The notes beneath the pieces are model-generated. The model had not been told where the DNA came from and did not search any database. It worked only from the letters and a program-made list of their open reading frames with translations. This document shows, piece after piece, positions 34,125 to 42,382 of a DNA stretch of 58,033 nt (the stretch's first letter is position 1; each line of letters starts with the position of its first letter). The position numbers were made by a program, and so were the translations under genes. The stretch is from assembly GCA_009377755.1 (NCBI GenBank), contig WHTM01000033.1, positions 1 through 58,033 on the forward strand, in the 5' to 3' direction. The DNA is from Hyphomicrobiales bacterium. GTDB taxonomy: Bacteria; Pseudomonadota; Alphaproteobacteria; Rhizobiales; Xanthobacteraceae.

Positions 34125-35069
34125 ATGTTCGATTGGGATGACGTTCGGTATTTCTTGGCAGTCGCCCGCCACGGCAGCACATTGGCGGCGGCGAAGGCGC
34201 TGCGCGTGAGCCAGTCCACCGTGCATCGGCGGCTGGAGGAATTGGAAAGGCGAATAGGCCGGCAACTGGTGAGGCGTCACCCGACGGGCTATCGTCTCGC
34301 GGAGCTCGGGCAAAAACTGCGCGCCCATGCCGAGCGCATCGAGGACGCCGTGATCGCCTTCGAGCGGCAGTTGGCGGCATCGGCGGGGGAGCTGACGGGA
34401 ACTGTCCGGGTGGCGTGTCCGGAATCGCTCGGGTATCGCCTAATGCGCTCACCACTGCTCGACAAATTGAATGCCAGTTTTCCGTCATTGAGCATTGAGT
34501 TCGTCATGAGCGACGACCTTGCTGATCTGGCAAGCGGGCAAGCCGATATCGCAATGCGCACCGCAGCACCGACCGACCAAAACCTGTTTGGGCGAAAGAT
34601 TTCGGACTCCTACTACGCGGTGTATGCCAGCCGCTCTTATATCGAGCGCCACGGCCGCCCGGAACGGCTGGAGGACATTAATGACCACGCCGTCGTCTCC
34701 TGCGATGACAGCCTGGTCGATCATGCTACCGCCCGCTGGCTTGGTTCGGTGGCCCCGCAGGCCCGGATTGCTGCCAGGGGACGGAGCCTACCGTCGCAGT
34801 TGCTGGCGGCGAAATCCGGTGCAGGCCTGGCGCTGCTCCCGCTCGGCGTAGGTGAATGCGAAAATGAGCTCGTCCGTGTACTTGGGCCGCTTTCGGACGT
34901 CAACAGGCCGTTTTACTTGCTGATGCACGAGGATCTGCGGCGGACGCCCCGCGTCCGTGCTGTTTTCGACTTCATCATCGGCGAGCTTGACATGATCCGT
35001 CCAATGCTCGGGGGCGACATCAGACCGGACCCTCAGGCCCCAATCGGGAAGGTCGTCCGGCAGGACTGA
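34125..35069 (+). CDS. LysR-family transcriptional regulator
   Basis: 314 residues. The N-terminal winged helix-turn-helix (FDWDDVRYFLAVARHGSTLAAAKALRVSQSTVHRRLEELE) is followed by a LysR substrate-binding domain of the pattern seen in 'nitrogen assimilation/anthranilate-type' regulators (IAMRTAAPTDQNLFGRKISDSYYAVYAS). It is divergent from the FAD monooxygenase gene and probably controls it from the 103-base intergenic region. The coding sequence ends 16 bases from the convergent hydrolase gene. No second candidate target is visible. Confidence 0.9.
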   Translation: MFDWDDVRYFLAVARHGSTLAAAKALRVSQSTVHRRLEELERRIGRQLVRRHPTGYRLAELGQKLRAHAERIEDAVIAFERQLAASAGELTGTVRVACPESLGYRLMRSPLLDKLNASFPSLSIEFVMSDDLADLASGQADIAMRTAAPTDQNLFGRKISDSYYAVYASRSYIERHGRPERLEDINDHAVVSCDDSLVDHATARWLGSVAPQARIAARGRSLPSQLLAAKSGAGLALLPLGVGECENELVRVLGPLSDVNRPFYLLMHEDLRRTPRVRAVFDFIIGELDMIRPMLGGDIRPDPQAPIGKVVRQD

Positions 35070-35085
35070 TATGAAATCCAGCCTG

Positions 35086-35859
35086 TCAAAACTCCGCCAC
35101 CGCCGCCAGCATTCGCTCGATGTCCTCTGGCCGCGACAGGCGATGATCGCCATCCTTGATCAGCGTCAGCACCACGTCGTCGCGCGCAAAGCGCGAGACC
35201 AGTTCGACGGTGTGGTCCCACGGCACGTCCGGGTCCTGCACGCCCTGCAGAATGCGCACCGGGCAGCCGGTCTCGATCAGCCCGCCGAGCAGCAGATGGC
35301 TGCGTCCCTCCTCGATCAGCTGCCGGGTGATCGGATAGGGCTCCTCGGAATATTCCGACGGGCGCATCCAGACGCCGGTCTGCTCGAGCTCGCGCTTGGT
35401 CGCCGCCGAGAACCGCTTCCACATCAACTCCTCGGTGAAGTCGACCGCGGGCGCGATCAGCACCAGCGCGGCGACCGACGCATCCGCGCTTGCGCTGCGT
35501 TGCAATTCCCGCATCAGCAGCAGCGCCAGCCAGCCGCCCATCGAGGAGCCGACCAGCACCTGCGGGTCGCGGCAGAATTGCGTGAATACCGCGAGGCTCT
35601 CCTCGAGCCAGCGTCCGATCGTGCCGTCGGTGAAGGCGCCACCCGACTCGCCGTGCCCGGAATAGTCGAACCGGGTGCAGGCGCGGCCGTGCGCCTCGGC
35701 CCAGCGGTCGAGCGCCAGCGCCTTGGTTCCGTTCATGTCGGATTTGAAGCCGCCGAGCCAGAGCAGTCCGGGGCTTTGCCCGACGCGTTTTCGCACGGCG
35801 ATCGTACGGCTCTGCTTGCCGGCGCCGACGGACAGGACTTTAAGCGGCGAATCAGGCAT
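35086..35859 (-). CDS. Alpha/beta hydrolase (ABHD10-like serine esterase)
   Basis: 257 residues from the ATG at 35859. The hydrolase fold shows LLWLGGFKSDM (oxyanion loop), RFDYSGHGESGG, the nucleophile elbow VGSSMGGW with S106 and the histidine at H239 in KDGDHRLSR; the acid is probably in GVQDPDVPW. The pattern resembles the eukaryotic ABHD10 thioesterase and its bacterial relatives that hydrolyse acyl thioesters or acyl glucuronides. There is no signal peptide, so it is cytosolic. It is convergent with the LysR gene. Confidence 0.88.
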   Translation of the reverse strand: MPDSPLKVLSVGAGKQSRTIAVRKRVGQSPGLLWLGGFKSDMNGTKALALDRWAEAHGRACTRFDYSGHGESGGAFTDGTIGRWLEESLAVFTQFCRDPQVLVGSSMGGWLALLLMRELQRSASADASVAALVLIAPAVDFTEELMWKRFSAATKRELEQTGVWMRPSEYSEEPYPITRQLIEEGRSHLLLGGLIETGCPVRILQGVQDPDVPWDHTVELVSRFARDDVVLTLIKDGDHRLSRPEDIERMLAAVAEF

Positions 35860-36139
35860 TTGCTTCTCGCACACTCGGCTAAGCGCGTGAACCGACCGTG
35901 TTTCGCCGCTAGGCTCGGCACAATGCAATGGCAGCGCGGGCCCGGTAGTTTGCCGAACTCATGTTCTCGCCCGAGAGCGTTGCCGCCGCAACCCGCGCCG
36001 TCTATACGTCGTTGCTGGCACGTGACGGCTGAGAAGGCCGCGCCCGGGGTGCAATCGCCTTTGGGAGCCCGGCGTCAAATATTCGGCGCAGTTGGGGGTC
36101 GAAAGTAAGGAATTGGCTTCTCCGTTTTGAGGACGTGAT

Positions 36140-37438
36140 TTGGTTCAGCAGTCGGCGGCGCGTCAATCTCCTCCGACATGGTCCAGCGACGGTGCAACCG
36201 CGGCCGAGCTCCAGCCCGGCGGATCGGCCGGCGTGGTCGCCATGCCGCCGCGGCCGCTGACGGTTCTGATCACCGTGCCGACACTCGATGCCGGGGCCGC
36301 GGATGAAGGCGCGATCGAGCTCGTGCGCATTCTGGTGCGCGCGCACCATCGGCCGATCGTGGTCTCGCGCGGCGGGCGGCATCAGGGCGCCGTGGCCGAG
36401 GCCGGCGGTGAATTCATCCGCCGCGACATGGCGAGCAAGAATCCCTTCACCATGCTGCGCAACAGCGTCGCGCTGGCACGTATCGTGCGGGCGCGCCGCT
36501 GTGATCTCGTGCATGCGCACGGCCGCGCCCCAGGCTGGAGCGCCTATCTGGCCGCACGGATAATGCGCGTGCCGTTCCTCACCACGTGGTACAAGGGCTT
36601 TCGCGAGCAGAATTGGGCGAAGCGGCTCTACAACAGCGTCATGGTGCGTGGCGCTCGCGTGATCGTGGTCAGCGACCAACTCGCCGACCTCGTGCACAGC
36701 CGCTACGGCACCCCGTGGGGCCGCATCGCGGTCATCCCGCGCTGGATCGACCTCGGAAGCATCGAACCTTCGAAGATCGGCCCGGAGCGTGTCGCGGCGT
36801 TGCGTCGGAACTGGGGTGTGGAGCCCGGTACCAAAGTGGTTCTCGCCGTCGGCCGGATACTACGACGCAAAGGACACCACATTGTCGTGCAGGCGATGCA
36901 GCGGCTGAAGCTGCGCGGCGTGAAGAACGTCGTTTGCGTGTTCATTGGCGAGGACCATGGGCGCAGCCGCTATGTCTGCGAGCTCTGGGACCTGGTGCAG
37001 GCAACCGGGACCAGCGACGTCGTCCGCATGGCGGGGCCGGGCGACGATCGTGCCGCCACCTATGCGGCAGCCACCATCGTGGTGTCCGCGGCGACACAAC
37101 CTGAAGGGCTGCAGCGCGCCGTTCTGGAAGCTCAGGCGATGGGCCGTCCGGTGATCGTTTCCGACGCGGGTGCCGGCCCGGAATCGGTGCTGGCGCCGCC
37201 GGCGGTGGCCGATGACCGGATCACCGGGCTGCGGGTTCCGGCCGGCGATCCGGCTGAGTTGGCGGCGGCGCTGGTCCACCTGCTGTCGCTGCCGGACAGC
37301 GACCGCCGGGCGATCGGCGCTCGCGGCCGGAGCTGGGTCATCGGACAGTTCCGCGCCGACGCGGCGGCGGAATCGCTATTGCGCCTTTACGCCGACGTGG
37401 TTGGGCGCGCCGCCTGGTCCGGCCGACAGCGGGATTGA
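36140..37438 (+). CDS. GT4-family glycosyltransferase
   Basis: 432 residues from a TTG start at 36140, chosen because TGAGGA lies about 8 bases upstream; an ATG at 36242 would remove 34 unconserved residues. A GT-B fold is evident: an N-terminal domain with VHAHGRAPGWSAYLAA, then the C-terminal nucleotide-sugar domain with VGRILRRKGHHIVVQAM and the EGLQRAVLEAQAMGRPVI block carrying the E-x7-E motif. The likely role is addition of a sugar in lipopolysaccharide or exopolysaccharide synthesis at the inner face of the membrane. It stands alone upstream of infC. Confidence 0.88.
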   Translation: MVQQSAARQSPPTWSSDGATAAELQPGGSAGVVAMPPRPLTVLITVPTLDAGAADEGAIELVRILVRAHHRPIVVSRGGRHQGAVAEAGGEFIRRDMASKNPFTMLRNSVALARIVRARRCDLVHAHGRAPGWSAYLAARIMRVPFLTTWYKGFREQNWAKRLYNSVMVRGARVIVVSDQLADLVHSRYGTPWGRIAVIPRWIDLGSIEPSKIGPERVAALRRNWGVEPGTKVVLAVGRILRRKGHHIVVQAMQRLKLRGVKNVVCVFIGEDHGRSRYVCELWDLVQATGTSDVVRMAGPGDDRAATYAAATIVVSAATQPEGLQRAVLEAQAMGRPVIVSDAGAGPESVLAPPAVADDRITGLRVPAGDPAELAAALVHLLSLPDSDRRAIGARGRSWVIGQFRADAAAESLLRLYADVVGRAAWSGRQRD

Positions 37439-37828
37439 GCGTGCGGGTTACGCGGAAGAACCGGCGGCCGCACCATTGAAGCGCGGTGCGAAATCAGCGT
37501 GGAATGCGGGCACTATCGCTGGCGACCACAGGGACGCCGCAGTTCAATCCCGTCTCGTAACCACCGATCGGGCGGAACACTGACGCGCGCAAAGTGACGC
37601 CGCGCGGCTCGTGACCCGTCATCCGTTGCGCAATGGCCGGAAGCTCCGCGGTCGCTTCCGGTTCCGCCCGAATGCTATCCGCATCGGCGTTGACTTATTC
37701 CCGGTTTGTGCCGATCTTGTTCCATTGCGGGCAACCAGACCGGGCGGCAGCGAATTTGCGGACCGACGGTGCATCACGGTGCTTTGGCGCCGCCCGCATA
37801 TCGTGCAACAGCAGAGGAGACTTCAGCC
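37439..37828. other. Gap with the presumed infC promoter/leader
   Basis: About 390 bases. No gene is supported. A possible -35 hexamer TTGACT at 37690-37695 with GATCTT 17 bases later is a weak sigma-70 candidate. A well-spaced Shine-Dalgarno sequence, GAGGAGA at 37814-37820, ends the leader and positions the ATT start of infC. Confidence 0.4.
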
Positions 37829-38368
37829 ATTCGTCGACCGATGAGAGCCGCGCAGCCCGTCCAAAAGGACGGTCCGCGCATTAACGATGAGATCCGCTCC
37901 CGCGAGGTGCAGCTGATCGACCAGGACGGCGCTAACCACGGTGTCGTTGAATTCCGAGCCGCGATGGAGATGGCCGAGCAGGCGGGGCTGGATCTGGTCG
38001 AGATTTCCCCCAATTCGACGCCGCCGGTCTGCAAGATTCTCGACTTCGGCAAGTACAAGTATCAGGCGCAGAAGAAAGCGGCCGAGGCCCGTAAGAAGCA
38101 GAAGATCGTGGAGATCAAGGAGATCAAGCTCCGCCCCATGATCGACGATCACGACTACGACGTGAAGATGCGTTCGATGAAGCGCTTCTTCGAAGAGGGC
38201 GACAAGGTTAAGGTGACGTTGCGTTTCCGCGGTCGCGAGATGGCGCACCAGGAACTCGGCGTGCAGTTGCTCGACCGCGTCAAGGGCGATACGGCGCCGG
38301 TTGCCAAGGTCGAGCAGGAGCCGAAATTCGAAGGCCGGCAGATGATTATGGTGCTTGCGCCACGGTGA
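37829..38368 (+). CDS. infC: Translation initiation factor IF-3 with an AUU start codon
   Basis: 179 residues, the usual size. GAGGAGA is 9 bases upstream of ATT at 37829, giving the N-terminus (M)[22 protein letters not shown]; the first in-frame ATG at 37841 would be too far from the ribosome-binding site. An AUU start is the classical autoregulated start of infC in Escherichia coli. The N-domain contains [12 protein letters not shown] and [25 protein letters not shown], the linker is lysine-rich, and the C-domain has [11 protein letters not shown] and [14 protein letters not shown]. It binds the 30S subunit and checks start codons. The stop overlaps a convergent methyltransferase gene. Confidence 0.95.
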   Translation: MRRPMRAAQPVQKDGPRINDEIRSREVQLIDQDGANHGVVEFRAAMEMAEQAGLDLVEISPNSTPPVCKILDFGKYKYQAQKKAAEARKKQKIVEIKEIKLRPMIDDHDYDVKMRSMKRFFEEGDKVKVTLRFRGREMAHQELGVQLLDRVKGDTAPVAKVEQEPKFEGRQMIMVLAPR

Positions 38369-39332
38369 GCCGGGGACGCGGCGCATGCGCCCGCCGACGG
38401 GCGGTTTCGCCAAATGTGGCAAGCACGTTGGTCCCGACCGTCCAGGGCTTGTTGGCGCCGCTCACCACGGTGACCAGCTTATTCAGCGGGCAGCGCTCGA
38501 TCTCGTCGGGCGGGCGCGAGACGTAGAGGTCGGCGTGATAAAGGCCCTCCGCCTCGTGTCCGCGCGTGTCGATATTGCGGCCTTCCACGGCGCGGACGGC
38601 CGCCTCCATTTCATCGAGATCGGCGAATCGGCGCTGCACGAAAGTCGCGCCTTCGAACTTTTCGGTGACGAGTCCTTGCCGGGCGAGCGTCGACGCGATG
38701 TCGTCGAACGGAAACATTCGGATCACGAAGGATACGACCCAGACCGGCCGACGGTTCCGCACCAGCCGCCCGAGGCGCTCGAAGGTCTTGCTCGACACAT
38801 AGCCTACGCAGCCAGTCGAGATGATGAGATCGACCCCGTCGAAAGCCTCCTGTTCATCCGCCACCGGATCGCGGTTCTCCAGGTCCATCGCCAATCCGAG
38901 ATCGACGGCGCCGCAGGCCTGCGCATAGCGCACGGCGTTCGCTGACACGTCGAGCCCGAGGACCCGCACGTGATCGTGCTTCGGCCATGAGCGGTAGAAG
39001 TTGCGGTCGAGGTCCAGAAGCGCATCGCTCGGCAGGGACCGGAACGCCGGGGCGGTATAGCGCAGGCGCAACGCCTCATAGTCGAGGGCGTACTTTATCA
39101 GGGCGCCGTTCACGCCATAGGAGCACCCGAGATCGAGCACCGTCACCGGCTCATCTTGCTGCTCGGCGCGCGCGCGGATGATCTGCTCGAATACCGGCTG
39201 GGCGAGATGAGGGATGATGTAGTCTAACCGACCCAAATATTTAAAATACTCTCTTGGATCCTTCCTCGAATATAAATCGTCAAAGTTGACTTTGACCTCG
39301 TTGATGTCTCGAAAGTCCGCGGCATTCTTCAT
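38346..39332 (-). CDS. SAM-dependent methyltransferase inserted in the infC-rpmI interval
   Basis: 328 residues from the ATG at 39332 ([13 protein letters not shown]). An upstream ATG at 39392 lies inside a tandem repeat and is judged less likely, though possible. The class I methyltransferase fold has motif [16 protein letters not shown] and a second glycine/aspartate motif ([16 protein letters not shown]). The rest (for example [16 protein letters not shown]) matches no family I can name. Its 3' end overlaps infC by 23 bases on the opposite strand. The first 100 codons and the upstream DNA are AT-rich against the window average, so acquisition by transfer is likely. The substrate is unknown. 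Confidence 0.8.
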   Translation of the reverse strand: MKNAADFRDINEVKVNFDDLYSRKDPREYFKYLGRLDYIIPHLAQPVFEQIIRARAEQQDEPVTVLDLGCSYGVNGALIKYALDYEALRLRYTAPAFRSLPSDALLDLDRNFYRSWPKHDHVRVLGLDVSANAVRYAQACGAVDLGLAMDLENRDPVADEQEAFDGVDLIISTGCVGYVSSKTFERLGRLVRNRRPVWVVSFVIRMFPFDDIASTLARQGLVTEKFEGATFVQRRFADLDEMEAAVRAVEGRNIDTRGHEAEGLYHADLYVSRPPDEIERCPLNKLVTVVSGANKPWTVGTNVLATFGETARRRAHAPRPRLTVAQAP

Positions 39333-39373
39333 AAGGAGTTCGCTCCCATTTTCTTGTGAATGTGTTTTTGTGG

Positions 39374-39417
39374 AACTTATTATTAGCGACATAATGGCTT
39401 ATTATTAGCAATATAAT
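39374..39417. repeat. Two adjacent 22-bp direct repeats
   Basis: Copies at 39374-39395 and 39396-39417 share CTTATTATTAGC and TAATGG, differing at two or three positions in between. The period of 22 bp is two helical turns. The surroundings are AT-rich and directly upstream of the methyltransferase gene (minus strand), so the repeats could be an operator or promoter element of that gene. Confidence 0.8.
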
Positions 39418-39794
39418 GGCCGATCTATCGGCGCGCAACCTTGCGGCCAGCCGAGACTTGCGATTGCTTGGTAAAAGAGTCTGGGAGAATCAGTAGCTTG
39501 CGTCGGGTCGTGACCCTATGACGCACCGCCGTTGCCCTGACACTGCATGGGGGGTAGTCGTCGGCGACGCCCCCGCCGTCACGGGTACTGGTTCGCGGCC
39601 GGGCCTGTCTGCGATCAATGCGAAAGACGGCAAGAGCTAAGCGATTGTCTTTTCCGGTATCGTCTGCCATAAACCCGCGCTCTTGCCGCCCGGCCGATAG
39701 GGCTGCCGTGGCGGCGGGATATCGCTCAGCGAGCACGCTCAGACCGAGCAAACCGGCGGACCGGCTTCCCGGGCCGCGCCGCATGGAGAGCCAA
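39418..39794. other. Leader/promoter region of rpmI-rplT
   Basis: About 380 bases without a credible gene. It begins right behind the AT-rich repeat and returns to GC-rich sequence. In many bacteria the rpmI-rplT leader is folded and repressed by L20; possible pairings exist but none is compelling by eye. GGAGAGCC just before 39795 is the rpmI ribosome-binding site. Confidence 0.4.
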
Positions 39795-39995
39795 ATGCCC
39801 AAGCTCAAGAACAAGTCGGGCGCCAAGAAGCGCTTCAAGGTGACCGGCACCGGAAAGGTCGTCTATGCCCACCGTGGCAAGCGGCACGGCATGATCAAGC
39901 GGACCAAGAAGCAAATTCGCCAGCTTCGCGGCACCGCCGTCCTGTTCAAGACCGACGGCGAGACCGTCAAGAAGTATTGGCTGCCCGCAAGCTGA
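39795..39995 (+). CDS. rpmI: 50S ribosomal protein bL35
   Basis: 66 residues, strongly basic, opening with [20 protein letters not shown] and containing [20 protein letters not shown], diagnostic of bL35. The start at 39795 has GGAGAGCC upstream. It binds 23S rRNA in the large subunit and is cotranscribed with rplT 68 bases downstream. The usual direct linkage to infC is interrupted here by the methyltransferase. Confidence 0.97.
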   Translation: MPKLKNKSGAKKRFKVTGTGKVVYAHRGKRHGMIKRTKKQIRQLRGTAVLFKTDGETVKKYWLPAS

Positions 39996-40063
39996 CCTCG
40001 CGAGGAGTCGCCGCCGGCGACCGTCAGCACGGATAGCATTCCACCATTGCCAGGAGATCAGCC

Positions 40064-40423
40064 ATGGCCCGCGTCAAACGTGGCGTGACCGCGCACGCCA
40101 AGCACAAGAAAGTCCTCAAGGCTGCCAAAGGCTTTTACGGCCGGCGCAAAAACACGATCCGCGTCGCCAAGCAGGCGGTCGAAAAGGCGAACCAGTACGC
40201 CTACCGCGACCGCAAGCGGAAGAAGCGCACCTTCCGAGCGCTGTGGATCCAGCGCTTGAACGCCGCCGTGCGCCCGTTCGGCCTCACCTACAGCCGATTT
40301 ATCAACGGCCTCGACCTGGCCGGAGTCACGATCGACCGCAAGGTGCTGTCTGATCTCGCCATCGCCGATGCGGCAGCGTTCCAGGCGATCGTCGCGAAGG
40401 CGAAGGCCGCGCTGCCGGCGTAG
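40064..40423 (+). CDS. rplT: 50S ribosomal protein bL20
   Basis: 119 residues of the standard length. It opens with [20 protein letters not shown] and contains [41 protein letters not shown] and [21 protein letters not shown], all hallmark bL20 sequence. It is needed for early assembly of the large subunit and represses its own operon in several bacteria. CCAGGAGATC provides the ribosome-binding site. A repeat element separates it from pheS. Confidence 0.98.
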   Translation: MARVKRGVTAHAKHKKVLKAAKGFYGRRKNTIRVAKQAVEKANQYAYRDRKRKKRTFRALWIQRLNAAVRPFGLTYSRFINGLDLAGVTIDRKVLSDLAIADAAAFQAIVAKAKAALPA

Positions 40424-40432
40424 GTTTCCTTT

Positions 40433-40574
40433 TACCCTCCCCTGGAGGGGGAGGGTCGGCGAGCATCGCTTGCGATGCGAGCCGGGGTGGGGTGATGGTT
40501 GTCGTCTCACAAATATGTCACCCCCACCCGGTCCGCTTCGCGGACCGACCTCCCCCCTCCAGGGGGAGGTAGGG
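40433..40574. repeat. Palindromic repeat between rplT and pheS carrying the pheS ribosome-binding region
   Basis: A long imperfect palindrome. The outer arms run CCTCCCCTGGAGGGGGAGG (from 40437) and CCTCCCCCCTCCAGGGGGAGG (to about 40569), with GGGTGGGGTGA and TCACCCCCACCC as inner arms and a smaller hairpin GGTCCGCTTCGCGGACC. Similar elements are common in Bradyrhizobium-group genomes (recalled). The right arm GGGGGAGGTAGGG ends 16 bases before the pheS ATG, so it probably supplies or masks the ribosome-binding site. Confidence 0.8.
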
Positions 40575-40589
40575 CACCGGGGCATTCCC

Positions 40590-41672
40590 ATGTCCGAAAT
40601 TGCGCAACTGGAATCGGAAATTCTCTCCGCCGCGAGCGCCGCCGCCGACGAGGCGGCGCTCGAAGCGGTGCGCGTCGCGGCGTTCGGTAAGAGCGGATCG
40701 ATCTCGGGCCTGCTCAAGACGCTCGGCACGATGTCGCCGGACGAGCGCAAGCTTCAGGGCCCGCTGATCAACGGGTTGAAGGACCGCATGACCGCGGCGA
40801 TCGCCGCGCGCCGGCAGACGCTGGCCGAGGCCGCGCTCGAGCAGCGGCTCAATACCGAGACGCTCGACGTGACGCTGCCGGTGCGCGAGCCGCCCGCCGA
40901 GACCGGCCGCATCCATCCGATCAGCCAGGTCACCGACGAACTCACGGCGATCTTCGCCGACATGGGCTTCGCGGTCGCCGAAGGGCCGGACATCGAGACC
41001 GACGACTACAACTTCACCAAGCTCAATTTTCCCGAGGGGCATCCGGCCCGCGAGATGCACGACACGTTCTATTTCCCGCCCAAGCCGGACGGCTCACGCA
41101 TGTTGCTGCGCACCCACACCTCGCCGGTGCAGATCAGGACCATGCTGGTGCAGAAGCCGCCGATCCGCGTCATCATTCCCGGCCGCACCTATCGCAGCGA
41201 TAGCGACCAGACGCACACGCCGATGTTCCACCAGGTCGAGGGGCTGGTGATCGACAAGACCGCGCACCTCGGTCATCTGAAGTGGATTCTGGAAGAGTTC
41301 TGCAAGGCCTTCTTCGAGGTCGGACAGGTCAAGATGCGGTTTCGTCCGTCGTTCTTCCCGTTCACCGAGCCGTCGCTCGAGGTCGACATCCAGTGCCGCC
41401 GCGACAAGGGCGAGATTCGCTTCGGCGAAGGCGAGGACTGGCTGGAGATTCTCGGCTGCGGCATGGTGCATCCCAACGTGCTGCGCAATTGCGGCCTCGA
41501 TCCGGACGAATACCAAGGCTTCGCCTGGGGGATGGGGATCGACCGCATCGCCATGCTGAAATACGGCATGTCGGACCTGCGGGCATTCTTCGAGGCGGAC
41601 GTGCGCTGGCTCTCGCACTACGGCTTCCGGCCGCTCGATTTCCCGACGCTGGCGGGGGGGTTGAGCCCGTGA
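40590..41672 (+). CDS. pheS: Phenylalanyl-tRNA synthetase alpha subunit
   Basis: 360 residues from the ATG at 40590, the normal length. An N-terminal coiled-coil arm (residues 1-90) is followed by the class II catalytic core. Motif 1 is around [22 protein letters not shown], motif 2 around [27 protein letters not shown] and motif 3 [17 protein letters not shown]. With PheT it charges tRNA-Phe as an alpha2-beta2 enzyme. It appears complete and intact. The partner gene downstream is broken, so a functional beta subunit must come from elsewhere. Confidence 0.97.
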   Translation: MSEIAQLESEILSAASAAADEAALEAVRVAAFGKSGSISGLLKTLGTMSPDERKLQGPLINGLKDRMTAAIAARRQTLAEAALEQRLNTETLDVTLPVREPPAETGRIHPISQVTDELTAIFADMGFAVAEGPDIETDDYNFTKLNFPEGHPAREMHDTFYFPPKPDGSRMLLRTHTSPVQIRTMLVQKPPIRVIIPGRTYRSDSDQTHTPMFHQVEGLVIDKTAHLGHLKWILEEFCKAFFEVGQVKMRFRPSFFPFTEPSLEVDIQCRRDKGEIRFGEGEDWLEILGCGMVHPNVLRNCGLDPDEYQGFAWGMGIDRIAMLKYGMSDLRAFFEADVRWLSHYGFRPLDFPTLAGGLSP

Positions 41673-41720
41673 GTCGTACATTCCGCTCGATGTATGCGAC
41701 AGGCTCGCCACGCACTCGGT

Positions 41721-41749
41721 CTGTTCCCTCCCCCACAAGGGGGGAACAG
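41721..41749. repeat. Hairpin repeat between pheS and the pheT fragment
   Basis: Arms CTGTTCCC (41721-41728) and GGGAACAG (41742-41749) enclose a further C-run/G-run pair around ACAA. No T-run follows. Such an element between pheS and pheT is not part of a normal tight pheST operon. Confidence 0.6.
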
Positions 41750-41815
41750 GCCTGAGCAAGCGGCATGGGCGGAGAAAACGGAGCAAACGCCGGCCAGCGT
41801 GCGTGGAGGGTCGCC

Positions 41816-42022
41816 ATGAAGTTCACCCTCGCCATGGCTCAAGCAGCATCTCGGCACCGACGGCTCGCTCGACGCGATCGTCGACAAGCTCACCACGATC
41901 GGGCTTGAAGTCGAGGAGCGTCGAGGGCAAGGCGAAACTGTTGGCGCCGTTCAAGGTCGCCTATGTGGTCTCCGCCGGCATGAGGGCGTGTTCGTGCCGC
42001 CCGGCGCCTTCATCCCCGGCAT
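41816..42022 (+). pseudogene. pheT: Degenerate 5' fragment of phenylalanyl-tRNA synthetase beta subunit
   Basis: The stretch can be read as the start of PheT only by changing frame. MKFTLA is followed by one extra base at 41834, then WLKQHLGTDGSLDAIVDKLTT...GLEVEE, another extra base near 41919, then VEGKAKLLAPFKVAYVVSA. The sequence then jumps to AGM(K)GVFVPPGAFIPG with one base missing, which skips about 30 codons of the usual protein (the EQHPNADRL part). After 42022 no PheT similarity is visible, although the normal protein has about 800 residues. GGAGGGTCGCC precedes the ATG. PheT is essential, so either another copy exists or this is an assembly or rearrangement junction. Confidence 0.88.
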
Positions 42023-42382
42023 GGGTGCTTGGGGACGAGCGACTTACGAGGGGCAGCGAAATTTTTGTTGGCGAGCAAGGCGTAGTAGGAGATCACCATT
42101 TCTTGTTGCCACCGATACTGAGAAGTACCTGCTTAAGGCTGGCGAATATCGATTGGAAGTGCTCGCCCTCTTAAGCGAACGATTGCAGTTCCTGCCAAAT
42201 ATTGTACGAATAAAGAAGAATGACTTTGGGAATATTTCGCAGACCAATTGTTTAGCATACGAGGCAGGTACAACGCAGGGCCGGTCGGATGCAACGCCGT
42301 CTGTTCGGCCGTCGTCCGACACCTTGACGAGTTCAATCGGCTGATTCTCCGGTGCGGGGTGCCAAGGGGAGGGTCGGTCCAG
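42023..42382. other. AT-richer segment behind the pheT fragment, no recognised gene
   Basis: The composition drops below the window average at about 42060-42270. The plus-strand frame 41988-42344 is open (with LVATDTEKYLLKAGEYRLEVLALL) but starts inside the pheT fragment and resembles nothing I know. It may be a piece of foreign DNA joined to the broken pheT. GGGGAGGGTC at the end is the ribosome-binding site of the LysR gene. Confidence 0.4.
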
